A DNA stretch of 53,150 nucleotides from an uncultured Gammaproteobacteria bacterium (lineage in GTDB: Bacteria > Pseudomonadota > Gammaproteobacteria > Arenicellales > JAANXG01): assembly GCA_947258975.1 (NCBI GenBank), contig CAMYKK010000026.1:1-53150 (forward strand), written 5' to 3'. Position 1 is the first letter of the stretch; each line of letters begins with the position of its first letter. The notes under the pieces were generated by a model. The model was not told where the DNA came from. It saw only the letters and a list, made by a program, of their open reading frames with translations, and ran no database searches. The position numbers were made by a program, and so were the translations under genes. Positions 9,267-18,836 of this stretch are shown piece by piece.

Positions 9267-10013
9267 TTAGCGCCGACGCGGAAGAATCATGCTAAGTTTG
9301 CCAGACGGCGAATCAACGTGGCGCTCGTGGCGCGCGGATCGGTACAAGCGGGCCAATATCGCCGGCGGGACGCGCAGGTGAAACAAACCATGGAGCAACA
9401 GCCAGCCGCCAACGATCGACCAGGACCGGCGGCGCCGAAATCGGCGTGATGACGTCACCAGCGGCGGTTGGTCTATACACACGGTGTCGCCGCTGCGCTC
9501 CATGCGCCGCACGAAATCATAATCTTCCATCAATGCGATGGGGCGCAGCCCACCGAGCGCCTGGTAGACTTGCCGACGCACGAAGATGCCGCTATCGCCG
9601 TAGTACAATCCGCGGGCGCGGATACGTGCGTAGAAACCGGTTAGCCAACGGCTAAATTCATCGTCTCCATCAAACAGCAAGCGAAAGTTGCCGCCCACGC
9701 ATTCCGGCCGCCGGGTCAGTGTAGCCGCCACGGCGCGGAGCCCGTTGCGAGGAAACCGGCAGTCGGCGTGCAGGAACAGCAGTAGGTCCCCTCTGGCAGC
9801 GCCGGCCCCAAGGCTCAGCTGTTGACCCCGGCCCGGTGCGCTCGACAGGACGCGGCATCCATAAGCGGCAGCGATGTCCACGGTATCGTCGCGGCTGCCA
9901 CCGTCCACGCAAATGACTTCGTGCTCCATGTCCTCGTCCTGCAGGTCGGCGAGCAATCTTCGCAATACCGGCGCTTCGTCGAGGGTGCAGAGGATAACGG
10001 ATATCAGACTCAC
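9267..10013 (-). CDS. Family 2 glycosyltransferase (TIGR04283, arsenosugar-type)
   Basis: The open frame extends to 10220, but homology begins at VSLISVILCTLDEAP, so a GTG start at 10013 is chosen; it has GAGG about 10 bases upstream. The 248-residue product has a GT-A fold nucleotide-binding start, EVICVDGGSRDDTVDIA, the acidic motif LLFLHADCRFP, and the TIGR04283-type segments CVGGNFRLLF, LYYGDSGIFVRR and ALMEDYDFVRRME. TIGR04283 enzymes are annotated as arsenosugar biosynthesis glycosyltransferases because many sit near arsenic genes; this one lies 8 kb from an ArsJ-like remnant, which is weak support. The acceptor is unknown. Confidence 0.8.
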   Translation of the reverse strand: MSLISVILCTLDEAPVLRRLLADLQDEDMEHEVICVDGGSRDDTVDIAAAYGCRVLSSAPGRGQQLSLGAGAARGDLLLFLHADCRFPRNGLRAVAATLTRRPECVGGNFRLLFDGDDEFSRWLTGFYARIRARGLYYGDSGIFVRRQVYQALGGLRPIALMEDYDFVRRMERSGDTVCIDQPPLVTSSRRFRRRRSWSIVGGWLLLHGLFHLRVPPAILARLYRSARHERHVDSPSGKLSMILPRRR

Positions 10014-10224
10014 GGCTTGGGCCGCCTCACCGCCACACAACGTCACACACCAGCCCGTGAGTGGCAAAAAGTCTATCGAGGCGTTGCCGTTGTTGTGCTG
10101 AGGCGCTGGGAGACATGGCGATTTGTCGGGAAAGTGTAAGCAAACTGACCGGGAGCGGAGTCGAAAGTTTCCTGGTGTTATGCCGTCAACCCGGCACCGG
10201 CTGCCACACTGCTGTGTCACACAC

Positions 10225-10716
10225 TTACTTCAAGCGTTCCATGGACAGAACAATGTCGTCAACCCACACGGTGCCTGTGCCGTCGATAACAAGGTTGAGC
10301 GTAAGCTTGTCCGGTTTCTGTCCTTGCTGGAACAAAAAGGGGGTGCGTATGGTCTTCCACTCGGATTTACCTCCGACGTGATCGTGCGTGCCTCTCGAGA
10401 AATATTGGCCACCTCCGACGTGTGCCCACATTTCCAGAAACGCCGACCCATCGAGAGCAGTCTTTACTTTGGCTGAATAGATTAGCTCCGCGTTTTCGAC
10501 ATCGAGATCAACGATCTCGCCTAAATACACAGTGGTGGGCCACTGCGCAGTAATTCTTACAGAACTTCTGCCTTCGACCTTTACCTCGGTATCAGCCTCG
10601 ATCTTCGGGCTGATCGAAGAAACGTCGTCCAGCGCCAACTTCCGCAGGTCCTCGGCCCTGCTCAATGAGGTTACCAAGGCAAGCAGTGCCACGAATGCAA
10701 GAATTGCTCTCTTCAT
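10225..10716 (-). CDS. Small secreted beta-sandwich protein
   Basis: The frame is open to 10830, but the ATG at 10716 is preferred: it begins MKRAILAFVALLALVTSLSR, a clean Sec signal peptide cleaved near SRAED, with GGAAAG upstream. The mature part of about 140 residues has the alternating pattern of a jelly-roll carbohydrate-binding or CIA30-like domain: SSVRITAQWPTTVYLGEI, FLEMWAHVGGGQYFSRG, LTLNLVIDGTGTVWVDDIVL. The final WVDDIVL strand is common in such modules. No catalytic domain is attached. Binding function is inferred; no ligand can be named. Confidence 0.7.
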   Translation of the reverse strand: MKRAILAFVALLALVTSLSRAEDLRKLALDDVSSISPKIEADTEVKVEGRSSVRITAQWPTTVYLGEIVDLDVENAELIYSAKVKTALDGSAFLEMWAHVGGGQYFSRGTHDHVGGKSEWKTIRTPFLFQQGQKPDKLTLNLVIDGTGTVWVDDIVLSMERLK

Positions 10717-11278
10717 TGTTTTCTTTCCGGTGGACAACGAAATAGTATCGTAAAGAATCCAAACAAAGCTTTTGTAATCAGCAAGTTTACTGGTGGCTGT
10801 TTCTTTCTTCCAGGAGGCGCGTTGCGACAACGATCCTGCGGTTGGTGCTGCAGCGCGTCACTACTGACTGTCGTCTGCAATGAAGCGCTGTTTGTTTTTG
10901 GGCGAAACCACGACCTGACAGTTGGGCCCCCAACTCTCCAGAGCCATCCGTTGCTGGTAGACAAAAATACGTCCGGGCCGCACACAACGGCCCCACAATA
11001 ACCATCGGATCAGTACCGTTTTGGTGGGGATAATTTGCGGTACTTCTAGCGTCAGTCTTAATGCTGAGTGGACCTTTTTCCGCACCTGGACAATGGTTAC
11101 TAGCCCAAGAGTTTTTAATAGACTAGAGTACCCATCGCACATGCTATCAAGCACTCCATTCTCGTGTTGTGGCCTAATTGCGCTAACCAACATGCCGGAT
11201 CCAATTACCGCCGTGGACTGCCTACGGTGTCGCCATCCCGGCGAACGAGTCAAACCACGATCAACAAGATAGGCGGGT
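10717..11278 (+). other. No gene recognised; upstream region of the Tc locus
   Basis: About 560 bases between divergent genes. Frames on the minus strand (for example 10861-11325) overlap the start of the TcBC gene and have no family signature. The region must hold the toxin promoter, but no clear -35/-10 pair could be fixed. Confidence 0.4.
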
Positions 11279-14200
11279 ATGAGCAATAGCAGAAAAATTG
11301 CGGTGCCGAACGTGTCCCTGCCCAAAGGGGGTGGTGCCGTGAAAGGGATCGGCGAGACTTTTCAACCCAATGCATTCTCCGGCACCGCAACGTTTTCCAT
11401 TCCGATCCCCACCACGCCTTGCCGCGGGTTCGAACCCCAGCTCAGCCTCGATTACAGCTCGGGTTCCGGTAATGGCGTCTTTGGGATCGGTTTCAGCCTT
11501 GCCATCCCCAACATTTCCCGGAAGACGGAAAAAGGGTTTCCAAAATACGACGACACAGACACCTTCCTCATCTCCAATGCCGATGACCTGGTGCCCAAAC
11601 TGGTCAAAAAGAACGGCGAATGGAAACGGGAAGAACGCGCCGATAAGGACAACAACTATACGATTACTCTGTACCGGCCGCGGACCGAAGGGCTTTTCGC
11701 CAGGATCGAGCGGTGGGTGCGAAACGAAGATCGCGACACCCACTGGCGGGTGACCACCAAAGACAACGTCACCAGTATCTACGGCGAGCGCGACGGCGCG
11801 CGGGTCGCCGATCCCGCCAATCCGTGCCGTGTCTTTCAATGGTTGCTCGAATGTACGTACGACGCCAAGGGCAACCGGATCGCCTACGAATATGCGGATG
11901 ACAAGACCAATAAATACATTCGGAAAATCAAGTACGGCAATCATCCCGCCGGGAAAACGGACGGATGGCATTTCGAGCTGCTCTTTGATTACGGCGAGCG
12001 GCGTTCCGATACACTGGATCAGCTCGTCCACGATACGAACGAAACTTGGAAACTCAGGGAGGACCCGTTCTCCTCGTATCGCGCCGGGTTCGAGATCCGC
12101 ACCCAACGGTTGTGCCGTCGCATCCTGCTGTTTCATCGCTTCGGCGATGATGTCCCGTTCCTGGTGCATGGGACCCATCTTACGTACACGGAAACGCCCT
12201 GCCTGTCTTTACTCGCGAGAGTAAGCCAGGTCGGCTATCGTAAAGACCATGAGGGGGTCATTCACCACAAGGCGATGCCGCCGCTGGACCTGACCTATTC
12301 GCAACCGGCTAACGCCCCGGTTTTTCGGCGCCTGACCCACGCGGCGGCCAATGGAGACAACGGCGCACTGCATCAGCCCATTGATGAACTGGTCGACCTC
12401 TACGGCGACGGTTTACCGGGGATCCTCCACAGCAACGAACACACTACCCTCTACTCCCGGCCCCAGGGCGGTGGGCATTACGCCTCGCCGATCGCGCCCG
12501 CCCACTTTCCCATCGACCGCAACCTCGAGAGCGGGCAGTACGCGCTGCTCGATCTGGGCGGCGACGGCAAGCTCGACCTGGTGGCGCAGACGCCCGCCGG
12601 CAGTGGGTATTTTGAGAGCAATCCCGTGGCAGAAACCTGGGAGCCATTTTGTGCCTTTCCTGCTTATCCCATCGATGTCTTCAGTGAGGGCCGGCAAATG
12701 GCCGATGTCACCGGCGATGGCCTTGCCGACCTGGTGATGTTTGAAGCCAATGCCGTCAAGGTCTACCCCTCGCAAGGCAAGCACGGCTTTGCCCCGGCGA
12801 CCGTTCGGCAACGGGAGAACGAGCTGCCGCTGACCCGCCAGGGCTCCCCGGTCGAACACGTCGGCTTCGCCGATTTGATCGGCGACGGCGGCAATCACCT
12901 GGTGCGCATTCGCAGCGCCAGCGTGGAGTGCTGGCCACACCTGGGTTACGGCCGGTTCGGGGAGAAGGTGATCCTCGAGAATGCCCCGGACTTTGGCGGC
13001 CAGCTCGATCCCGCCCGCTTGTTGCTCACTGATATTGACGGTTCGGGCACCACCGATCTGGTCTACGCGTGCCACGATCGCCTCCAGATCTATCGTAATC
13101 AGAGCGGCAACGGCTTTGCCGAGATGGAGGAGCTGGCCCTGCCCCAGGGCTACGACAATCTCGACCACATTCGTTTCGCCGACGTCCTCGGCAACGGCAC
13201 CGCCTGCCTGATACTGACCACGCGAGGCCCCGACCTGCGTTTTCGCCATGAATACTTCGACTTCAATACGGCCGGGAAACCGCACCTGCTGATCCGGATC
13301 GACAACAACATGGGTGCGATGAAAAACATCCACTACGCGGCATCCACCAAGTATTACCTCGTGGACCGGAAGGCGGGTAAGCCCTGGGCCACGCGGCTGT
13401 CGTTCCCGGTGCAAGTGATCGAATCCGTCGAAGTCACCGACAAGATCGCCGGCTCGCGGCTCGTCACCCGCTACGCCTACCACGATGGATACTATGACCC
13501 CGATGAACGCGAGTTTCGCGGCTTCGGCTACGTCGAGCAGTGGGACACCGAAACTTTCGACGCCCACCAGACATGGGTTGCCGAAGACGAAGAGCACTGC
13601 GCGTACAACGTAGACAAAGACCACTACGTGGCCCCGGTCTATACACGATCCTGGTACCACACCGGTGCCCAGGTTGCACAAGGGCGACTGTCCGACCACT
13701 ACCGGCGGAAAAATAGCTCTCAGGATCAGCCCTGTCTGGGCCACTACTACGAGGAGGATTCGGACAGCGATCACGACCATCTGCCCGACAGCGCGCTCGA
13801 TGAGGCCACATTCGCGCCACAGCCGGAAACGATCGGCGAGGTCTACCGCGCCCTGCACGGGCACAAGCTGCGGGAGGAAATCTACGGTCAGGACCACAAG
13901 CGAAACCCAAAACTAAAAAACCCCAAGCTCGACGAGCATCCCTACGCCGTCACCGAGTCCAATTTTAAGATCCGCCTTCTTCAGCCGATGGAGGATCAAA
14001 AGCACGCGGTTTGTTTTGTCCACCCCAGCGAGGAGATCTCCTGGCACTACGAACGTAACCCGGAAGATCCGCGCGTCGAGCACGGTTTTACGGTCGACGT
14101 CGATGACTACGGGCACGTGCGCAAGTCCTGTCATGTTTTTTACCCGCGGCGAGATGGGACGGACGTGCACCCGGAACAACAACCGTCCCACCTCAAGGCG

Positions 14201-17116
14201 CTGGCGACGGTTGATGCGTTTATCAATGTCGATCCCGGCCAGGACGCGACAAAAGACTTCTATCTAGTGGGCATCCCCTGTGAGGAGAAGGAGTACGAAA
14301 TCGGCGGCCTCCAAGCGGATGGCCACAACCTTCTCAAGGCGTCCCAGATCGCCTCGCATCTGGAAGAGGCGTTACGCAATGAAATCCCTTTCGAGCAAAC
14401 GGTGACAGGAAAAGACCCGCAGGCGCGCCTGCTTTCCTGGAAAAGACATTTCTACTGGGATCATGCGCTGGAGAAGCCGCTCGATTTTCGTGCAGTGGCT
14501 GCGCACGAACTGCACCATCACAGCGAAACCGCGGTTTTCTCCAAGGACGCAGTGGCAGACGTTTTTGCCGACAAAGTGAGCGCGAAGAACCTAACCGGCA
14601 TCCTGACCGAAGCCAGGTACGGGCTGAAAGAAGACGGGTACTGGTGGAACCCCGGACTGGTCCAGCACTATCAAAACAACGAGGGCTTCTACCTGCCAAA
14701 CAGGACCGTCGACCCCGTCGGAATCTGCACCCACGTCACTTACGACGAATATCAGCTCGTACCCATCACCGTCACCGACGCCCTCGGCAACCAAACCCGC
14801 GCGGAAATCGATTACCACGCGCTGCAGCCGTGGCGCGTCACGGATATCAACGGCAATAAATCCGAAGTCTTGTTCGATCCGCTGGGCATGGTCATCGCCA
14901 CGTCGATCTATAAGCAGGAAGACGGCAAGCTGCGAGATGGGGACGCGCCCCTCGCCTCGCATATCTTCTGCGTGGATGCCTGTGCCGCTGACGTATTTGA
15001 GTTTCCCGGCCGTTATCTCCAGCAGGCAACCAGTTATTTCTACTACGAACTCGGATACGTCGACAATCTACCGCCTCACTCCGTCGCCTTGCAACGCGAG
15101 ACGCATGTCCACGACCTTAAGGCGGATGAAGCGCCGAAGATCCACGTACACATCGCATACTCCGACGGTTTCGGTCGGGCGTTGCAGACCAAGGTCAAAG
15201 CGGGTCCCGGCCTGGCGTTTGGGTTCGATGCAAACGGTAACCTGGTCGAGGCACCGGCCGAAGTACGCTGGCTGACCTCGGGTCGCACCGTCTACAACAA
15301 CAAGGGCAAACCGGTCAAACAGTACGAGCCGTTCTATACCGCAACAGTGGAATACATCCCGGAGCCGAAGTTGAACCAGCACGGTGTCACTCACGTCACG
15401 CACTACGATCCGCTCCTGCGTGTGGTGCGCGTTACGAACCCGGACGGGTTCTTTTCCAAGGTCGAATTCACGCCCTGGGAGGAAAAGCACTACGATGAAA
15501 ACGACACGGACGGATATAACCTTCGTTTGGTGTCCGATCCCAAGCAACTGGAAGACGGCCGAGACCACGGAGAGTCTTTGGTAATCATCGGCCAATTGGG
15601 TGGGAAGCTGCACTTCCGGGTGTTCGACGCGGATGGAAAGATGATTGCAGATAAGAGGGAAGACGGAATATCTTCTGATCGAGCTATAACGCTTCAAGAG
15701 TTAAAAGCACTACTGGGTGATCCTTTACCTGAGACAATTTCAGGGGTGCAAATGAAGAAGGTCACCGAAATGGCAACAATTCTTGTCGGTCACGCTCGAA
15801 AGAACTCGCCGTACTTCAATACGCCGGAAACGCATGTCCTCGATACCCAGGGCCGAGCCTTCCAGATCATCCAGCAGTTGGAAGGCGCCAAGGAACTCGA
15901 GCAATTGGACAGCACCAAGAAGCTCGTCACCCGTCACGAACTAGACATTCAGGGGAACGAACTCTCGAGTACCGATCCGAAGCTCTTCAAGTTGAACCTG
16001 AAGAACAAGAAGGAGGGGAAGAAGGAGCATCGGAACTTCCAACACGTCTACGACATGACCGGCACGGTCCTGTGGACGAAAAGCGCCGACGCCGGCGAAC
16101 GCTGGGCGCTGCACGATGCGATGGGCAGACCGATCCACGCCTGGAACAGCCGCAACTTTCACACCACGACGAGATACGATGCATTGCACCGTCTAGTTGA
16201 AGTTCATGTAAAAGGCGGTGACGGCGACAAGCCGCTGGACCACGCCGTCGAAAGAACGGTCTACGGCGAAGGACAGGCTGACGATAAGAAGCACAATCTA
16301 CGCGGTAAGCTCGTGCGTCATTACGACCAGGCCGGGGTTGTTCATTTCAATTCTTACGACATCAAGGGGGAACTGCACAAGACCACGCGGCGGCTGCGGA
16401 AGGAGTACAAACAGGAAGCCAACTGGCCCAAATCGGGCGAGGACGTGTTGTTGGAGGACGAAGAGTTCGTAACGGAGTGGATTCATGACGCGTTGGGTCG
16501 CATCACCCGTGAGACGCACCCCGATCGCAGCATCTCGACGCCCCAATACCACCCCGAAGGATGGCTGAAACAGCTCGACGTCAAGCTCGCCGCGGCAAAC
16601 GACAAGACCGCGACGCCCTTCGTAAAAGAGATCAGCTACAACCCGAAAGGACAGAGGAAAGAAATCCAGTACGGCAATGGCGTCGTTACTAGAAATACCT
16701 ACGACGACAATACTTTCCGATTAATCCGCCTGGAAACAACATCGGATGGCGAAGGCAGAAACAATTTGCAGGACCTTCAATACACCTACGACCCCGTCGG
16801 GAATATCACGGCGATCCGTGATGACGCCCAGCCGACCGCCTACTTCCGCAACCAGCGTGTCGAAGCGAGTGCCAAATATGCCTATGACGCCCTTTACCGG
16901 TTGATTGAAGCTACGGGTCGCGAGCACTTGGGGCAAGGCGGATCGCCGGTTTCTTCCTCCCACGATGACACGCCCCGCGTTGGGATCGACTGGTCATCCA
17001 ATGACGGCAACGCCATGGGGAGGTATGTCGAATCCTACGACTACGATGCGGTGGGGAATATCCTGTCTATGAGACACCGCGGCACTGACCCGGCCAAACC
17101 GGGCTGGAATCGTTGA
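11279..17116 (+). CDS. Tc toxin TcB-TcC fusion (SpvB/TcdB/RHS), 5' part
   Basis: Large cocoon component of an ABC (Tc) toxin. The SpvB domain opens with GETFQPNAFSGTATFSIPIP and LSLDYSSGSGNGVFGIGFSL. VCBS/FG-GAP-like repeats follow at residues about 365-670 (LDLGGDGKLDLVAQ, MADVTGDGLADLVMF, TDIDGSGTTDLVYA), forming the TcB propeller. The TcdB middle domains include DGYYDPDEREFRGFGYVEQW near 731, and RHS/YD repeats begin near residue 1600. The start ATG has AGGCGGG just upstream. The frame is stopped by TGA at 17114-17116 (codon 1946), but the same frame resumes at once with YQYAVDSNRLLSTG, so the natural product would be one chain of 2,489 codons. TcB and TcC are fused here, as in some other Tc loci. 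Confidence 0.92.
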   Translation: MSNSRKIAVPNVSLPKGGGAVKGIGETFQPNAFSGTATFSIPIPTTPCRGFEPQLSLDYSSGSGNGVFGIGFSLAIPNISRKTEKGFPKYDDTDTFLISNADDLVPKLVKKNGEWKREERADKDNNYTITLYRPRTEGLFARIERWVRNEDRDTHWRVTTKDNVTSIYGERDGARVADPANPCRVFQWLLECTYDAKGNRIAYEYADDKTNKYIRKIKYGNHPAGKTDGWHFELLFDYGERRSDTLDQLVHDTNETWKLREDPFSSYRAGFEIRTQRLCRRILLFHRFGDDVPFLVHGTHLTYTETPCLSLLARVSQVGYRKDHEGVIHHKAMPPLDLTYSQPANAPVFRRLTHAAANGDNGALHQPIDELVDLYGDGLPGILHSNEHTTLYSRPQGGGHYASPIAPAHFPIDRNLESGQYALLDLGGDGKLDLVAQTPAGSGYFESNPVAETWEPFCAFPAYPIDVFSEGRQMADVTGDGLADLVMFEANAVKVYPSQGKHGFAPATVRQRENELPLTRQGSPVEHVGFADLIGDGGNHLVRIRSASVECWPHLGYGRFGEKVILENAPDFGGQLDPARLLLTDIDGSGTTDLVYACHDRLQIYRNQSGNGFAEMEELALPQGYDNLDHIRFADVLGNGTACLILTTRGPDLRFRHEYFDFNTAGKPHLLIRIDNNMGAMKNIHYAASTKYYLVDRKAGKPWATRLSFPVQVIESVEVTDKIAGSRLVTRYAYHDGYYDPDEREFRGFGYVEQWDTETFDAHQTWVAEDEEHCAYNVDKDHYVAPVYTRSWYHTGAQVAQGRLSDHYRRKNSSQDQPCLGHYYEEDSDSDHDHLPDSALDEATFAPQPETIGEVYRALHGHKLREEIYGQDHKRNPKLKNPKLDEHPYAVTESNFKIRLLQPMEDQKHAVCFVHPSEEISWHYERNPEDPRVEHGFTVDVDDYGHVRKSCHVFYPRRDGTDVHPEQQPSHLKALATVDAFINVDPGQDATKDFYLVGIPCEEKEYEIGGLQADGHNLLKASQIASHLEEALRNEIPFEQTVTGKDPQARLLSWKRHFYWDHALEKPLDFRAVAAHELHHHSETAVFSKDAVADVFADKVSAKNLTGILTEARYGLKEDGYWWNPGLVQHYQNNEGFYLPNRTVDPVGICTHVTYDEYQLVPITVTDALGNQTRAEIDYHALQPWRVTDINGNKSEVLFDPLGMVIATSIYKQEDGKLRDGDAPLASHIFCVDACAADVFEFPGRYLQQATSYFYYELGYVDNLPPHSVALQRETHVHDLKADEAPKIHVHIAYSDGFGRALQTKVKAGPGLAFGFDANGNLVEAPAEVRWLTSGRTVYNNKGKPVKQYEPFYTATVEYIPEPKLNQHGVTHVTHYDPLLRVVRVTNPDGFFSKVEFTPWEEKHYDENDTDGYNLRLVSDPKQLEDGRDHGESLVIIGQLGGKLHFRVFDADGKMIADKREDGISSDRAITLQELKALLGDPLPETISGVQMKKVTEMATILVGHARKNSPYFNTPETHVLDTQGRAFQIIQQLEGAKELEQLDSTKKLVTRHELDIQGNELSSTDPKLFKLNLKNKKEGKKEHRNFQHVYDMTGTVLWTKSADAGERWALHDAMGRPIHAWNSRNFHTTTRYDALHRLVEVHVKGGDGDKPLDHAVERTVYGEGQADDKKHNLRGKLVRHYDQAGVVHFNSYDIKGELHKTTRRLRKEYKQEANWPKSGEDVLLEDEEFVTEWIHDALGRITRETHPDRSISTPQYHPEGWLKQLDVKLAAANDKTATPFVKEISYNPKGQRKEIQYGNGVVTRNTYDDNTFRLIRLETTSDGEGRNNLQDLQYTYDPVGNITAIRDDAQPTAYFRNQRVEASAKYAYDALYRLIEATGREHLGQGGSPVSSSHDDTPRVGIDWSSNDGNAMGRYVESYDYDAVGNILSMRHRGTDPAKPGWNR

Positions 17117-17206
17117 TATCAGTACGCCGTTGATAGTAACCGTCTCCTCAGCACCGGCCGGCCCAGCGACGTCCATGACCCTGAGAGTCCGTGTCCGCCG
17201 CACCAC

Positions 17207-18748
17207 GTGAAGGCGTCGACGCTTCCGGAACGTTACGAGTACGACCGGTACGGCAACATTCGCAGTATGCCCCATCTGCCCCTTATGCGCTGGGACTATC
17301 GGGACCAGCTTCAGGCGACGTCGCAGCAGGTGAGAGATGATGGCGGCACGCCCGTGATGACGTATTATGTTTACGACGCTCATGGGCAGCGGGTGCGCAA
17401 GACCACAGAGGGCCACGCTGATCCAGAGGTCACGCCGCAACGGGCGAAGGAACGCATCTACTTAGGCGGCTTTGAGGTCTACCGCGAATATAACAGCGAC
17501 CCAGGCCGATCGACTTTAGAGCGCACGACGGTGCACGTCGTCGACGACCAGCAACGCATCGCCTTGGTGGAGAAGCGCACCCAGGGCATCGACAAGGGGA
17601 AAAAAGAACTCATCCACTACCTGCTCGGAAACCACCTCGATTCCGTGAGCCTGGAGTTGGATGAAGAGGCGAACATCATCTCCTATGAGGAGTACACACC
17701 CTATGGCAGCACCTCCTACCAGGCGGTACGAAACCAGACCGACACGCCGAAACGATACCGCTACTCCGGCAAGGAGCGCGATGATGCGACCGGGCTCTAC
17801 TACTACGGTGCGCGCTACTACGCGCCATGGCTGGGTCGATGGACGAGTCCGGATCCGGCGGGGACGGTGGATGTGCTGAACTTGTATGCGTTTGTCGGTG
17901 GAAATCCAATTCATTTCGTCGACAAACAAGGTCTTAATCGAGCAAGCAGCGTGCGCCCACATCCGCAGTCAAAGAGTGGTTGGAACCGTCCGCCCGATCT
18001 CAGTTTTGAGTCCGACTCGTCCGCGCTAAGCAAGATTGGCGGCACACTAAAGCAGATCGGACGGGGGATCAAACGAACCCCGGGGAAGATGTTGCGCGGG
18101 TTGAAGCGAACGCCAAGCAAGATAAAGCGATTGTGGGGAAAGAAGGGGCAAGCTGCGAACGCGCTCAAAGAGGTACCAGCAAAGGCTAAAGATGCTGTCG
18201 ATACGTTTTTCTACAAAGACAAAGCATCTATCGGCGATAAAGCCGATCGCGCAGCTGAGTCGCTGGCTGCAAGCTCACTTACTCATTACTTGGAGGATAG
18301 ACAGTCTCGGCCTGAAGCACCATCCGCAGAGATGCGAGAGACGCTGCATCGGGAAAGGGCAGGATCTTCGCAAGAGGCTAAACACGCTCTCAGAATGCGT
18401 GAGATTCTTGAGCACGGTAAACGCAAAAAAGGTTGGCAATCACTTGTGGAGGACCATGGCTACGATCAGAAAATCAAAGATCTAAATCTGGGTGAACACG
18501 TCGATAAGTCGTTTTGGGATCGCAATTTAGACGTACTAGAGATAGGCAGAGAACTGCTCCACGTGCCAGCTGGTATTGTGAATCCGAATCTCGGTCCGAA
18601 AGAAATGAGGATACATGAGTTAGCTGTCGCCACTTCCTTGCGAGCTGGCCTTGAGCTCAACATTGCCGAAGCCGGCGTGGCCTCGAACATGTCTAAGTTA
18701 ACGTCAAAACTTAGCCCTAATCCTTTCAAACATATGCCAGGGCCGTAG
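17207..18748 (+). CDS. TcC RHS core and variable toxin end, 3' part after in-frame stop
   Basis: Open in the same frame as the upstream TcBC part from 17117; 17207 is the first GTG and has no convincing ribosome site, so independent translation is doubtful. It continues the YD repeats (RYEYDRYGNIRSM, YYVYDAHGQRVRKT) and ends the RHS core with YSGKERDDATGLYYYGARYY, WTSPDPAGTVDVLNLYAFVG and NPIHFVDKQG. Aspartates in this core drive self-cleavage in known TcC proteins. From about 17936 a 270-residue variable region begins. It is very basic (IGRGIKRTPGKMLRGLKRTP, SKIKRLWGKK), then mixed, and matches no toxin family I recognise. In Tc toxins this region is the translocated effector. Confidence 0.85.
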   Translation: MKASTLPERYEYDRYGNIRSMPHLPLMRWDYRDQLQATSQQVRDDGGTPVMTYYVYDAHGQRVRKTTEGHADPEVTPQRAKERIYLGGFEVYREYNSDPGRSTLERTTVHVVDDQQRIALVEKRTQGIDKGKKELIHYLLGNHLDSVSLELDEEANIISYEEYTPYGSTSYQAVRNQTDTPKRYRYSGKERDDATGLYYYGARYYAPWLGRWTSPDPAGTVDVLNLYAFVGGNPIHFVDKQGLNRASSVRPHPQSKSGWNRPPDLSFESDSSALSKIGGTLKQIGRGIKRTPGKMLRGLKRTPSKIKRLWGKKGQAANALKEVPAKAKDAVDTFFYKDKASIGDKADRAAESLAASSLTHYLEDRQSRPEAPSAEMRETLHRERAGSSQEAKHALRMREILEHGKRKKGWQSLVEDHGYDQKIKDLNLGEHVDKSFWDRNLDVLEIGRELLHVPAGIVNPNLGPKEMRIHELAVATSLRAGLELNIAEAGVASNMSKLTSKLSPNPFKHMPGP

Positions 18749-18836
18749 CGGACACAGATCGTCCTTATAAAACTCCCGACATCAATCTGTCCACACTTCT
18801 CTCTAATTATCCTACCCCACCCGGGAACTCACCATC

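Noticed and set aside
10861..11325. 154-codon minus-strand frame upstream of TcBC
   Set aside because: Overlaps the TcBC start, and its translation shows no domain or signal that I can support.
12413..13897. 494-codon minus-strand frame
   Set aside because: Lies fully inside the TcB coding region, has no family signature, and is explained by GC-rich codon use on the plus strand.
17114..17116. TGA as a selenocysteine codon
   Set aside because: The site is inside an RHS repeat where Arg or Trp is usual, and no selenoprotein context or SECIS-like hairpin was evident after it.
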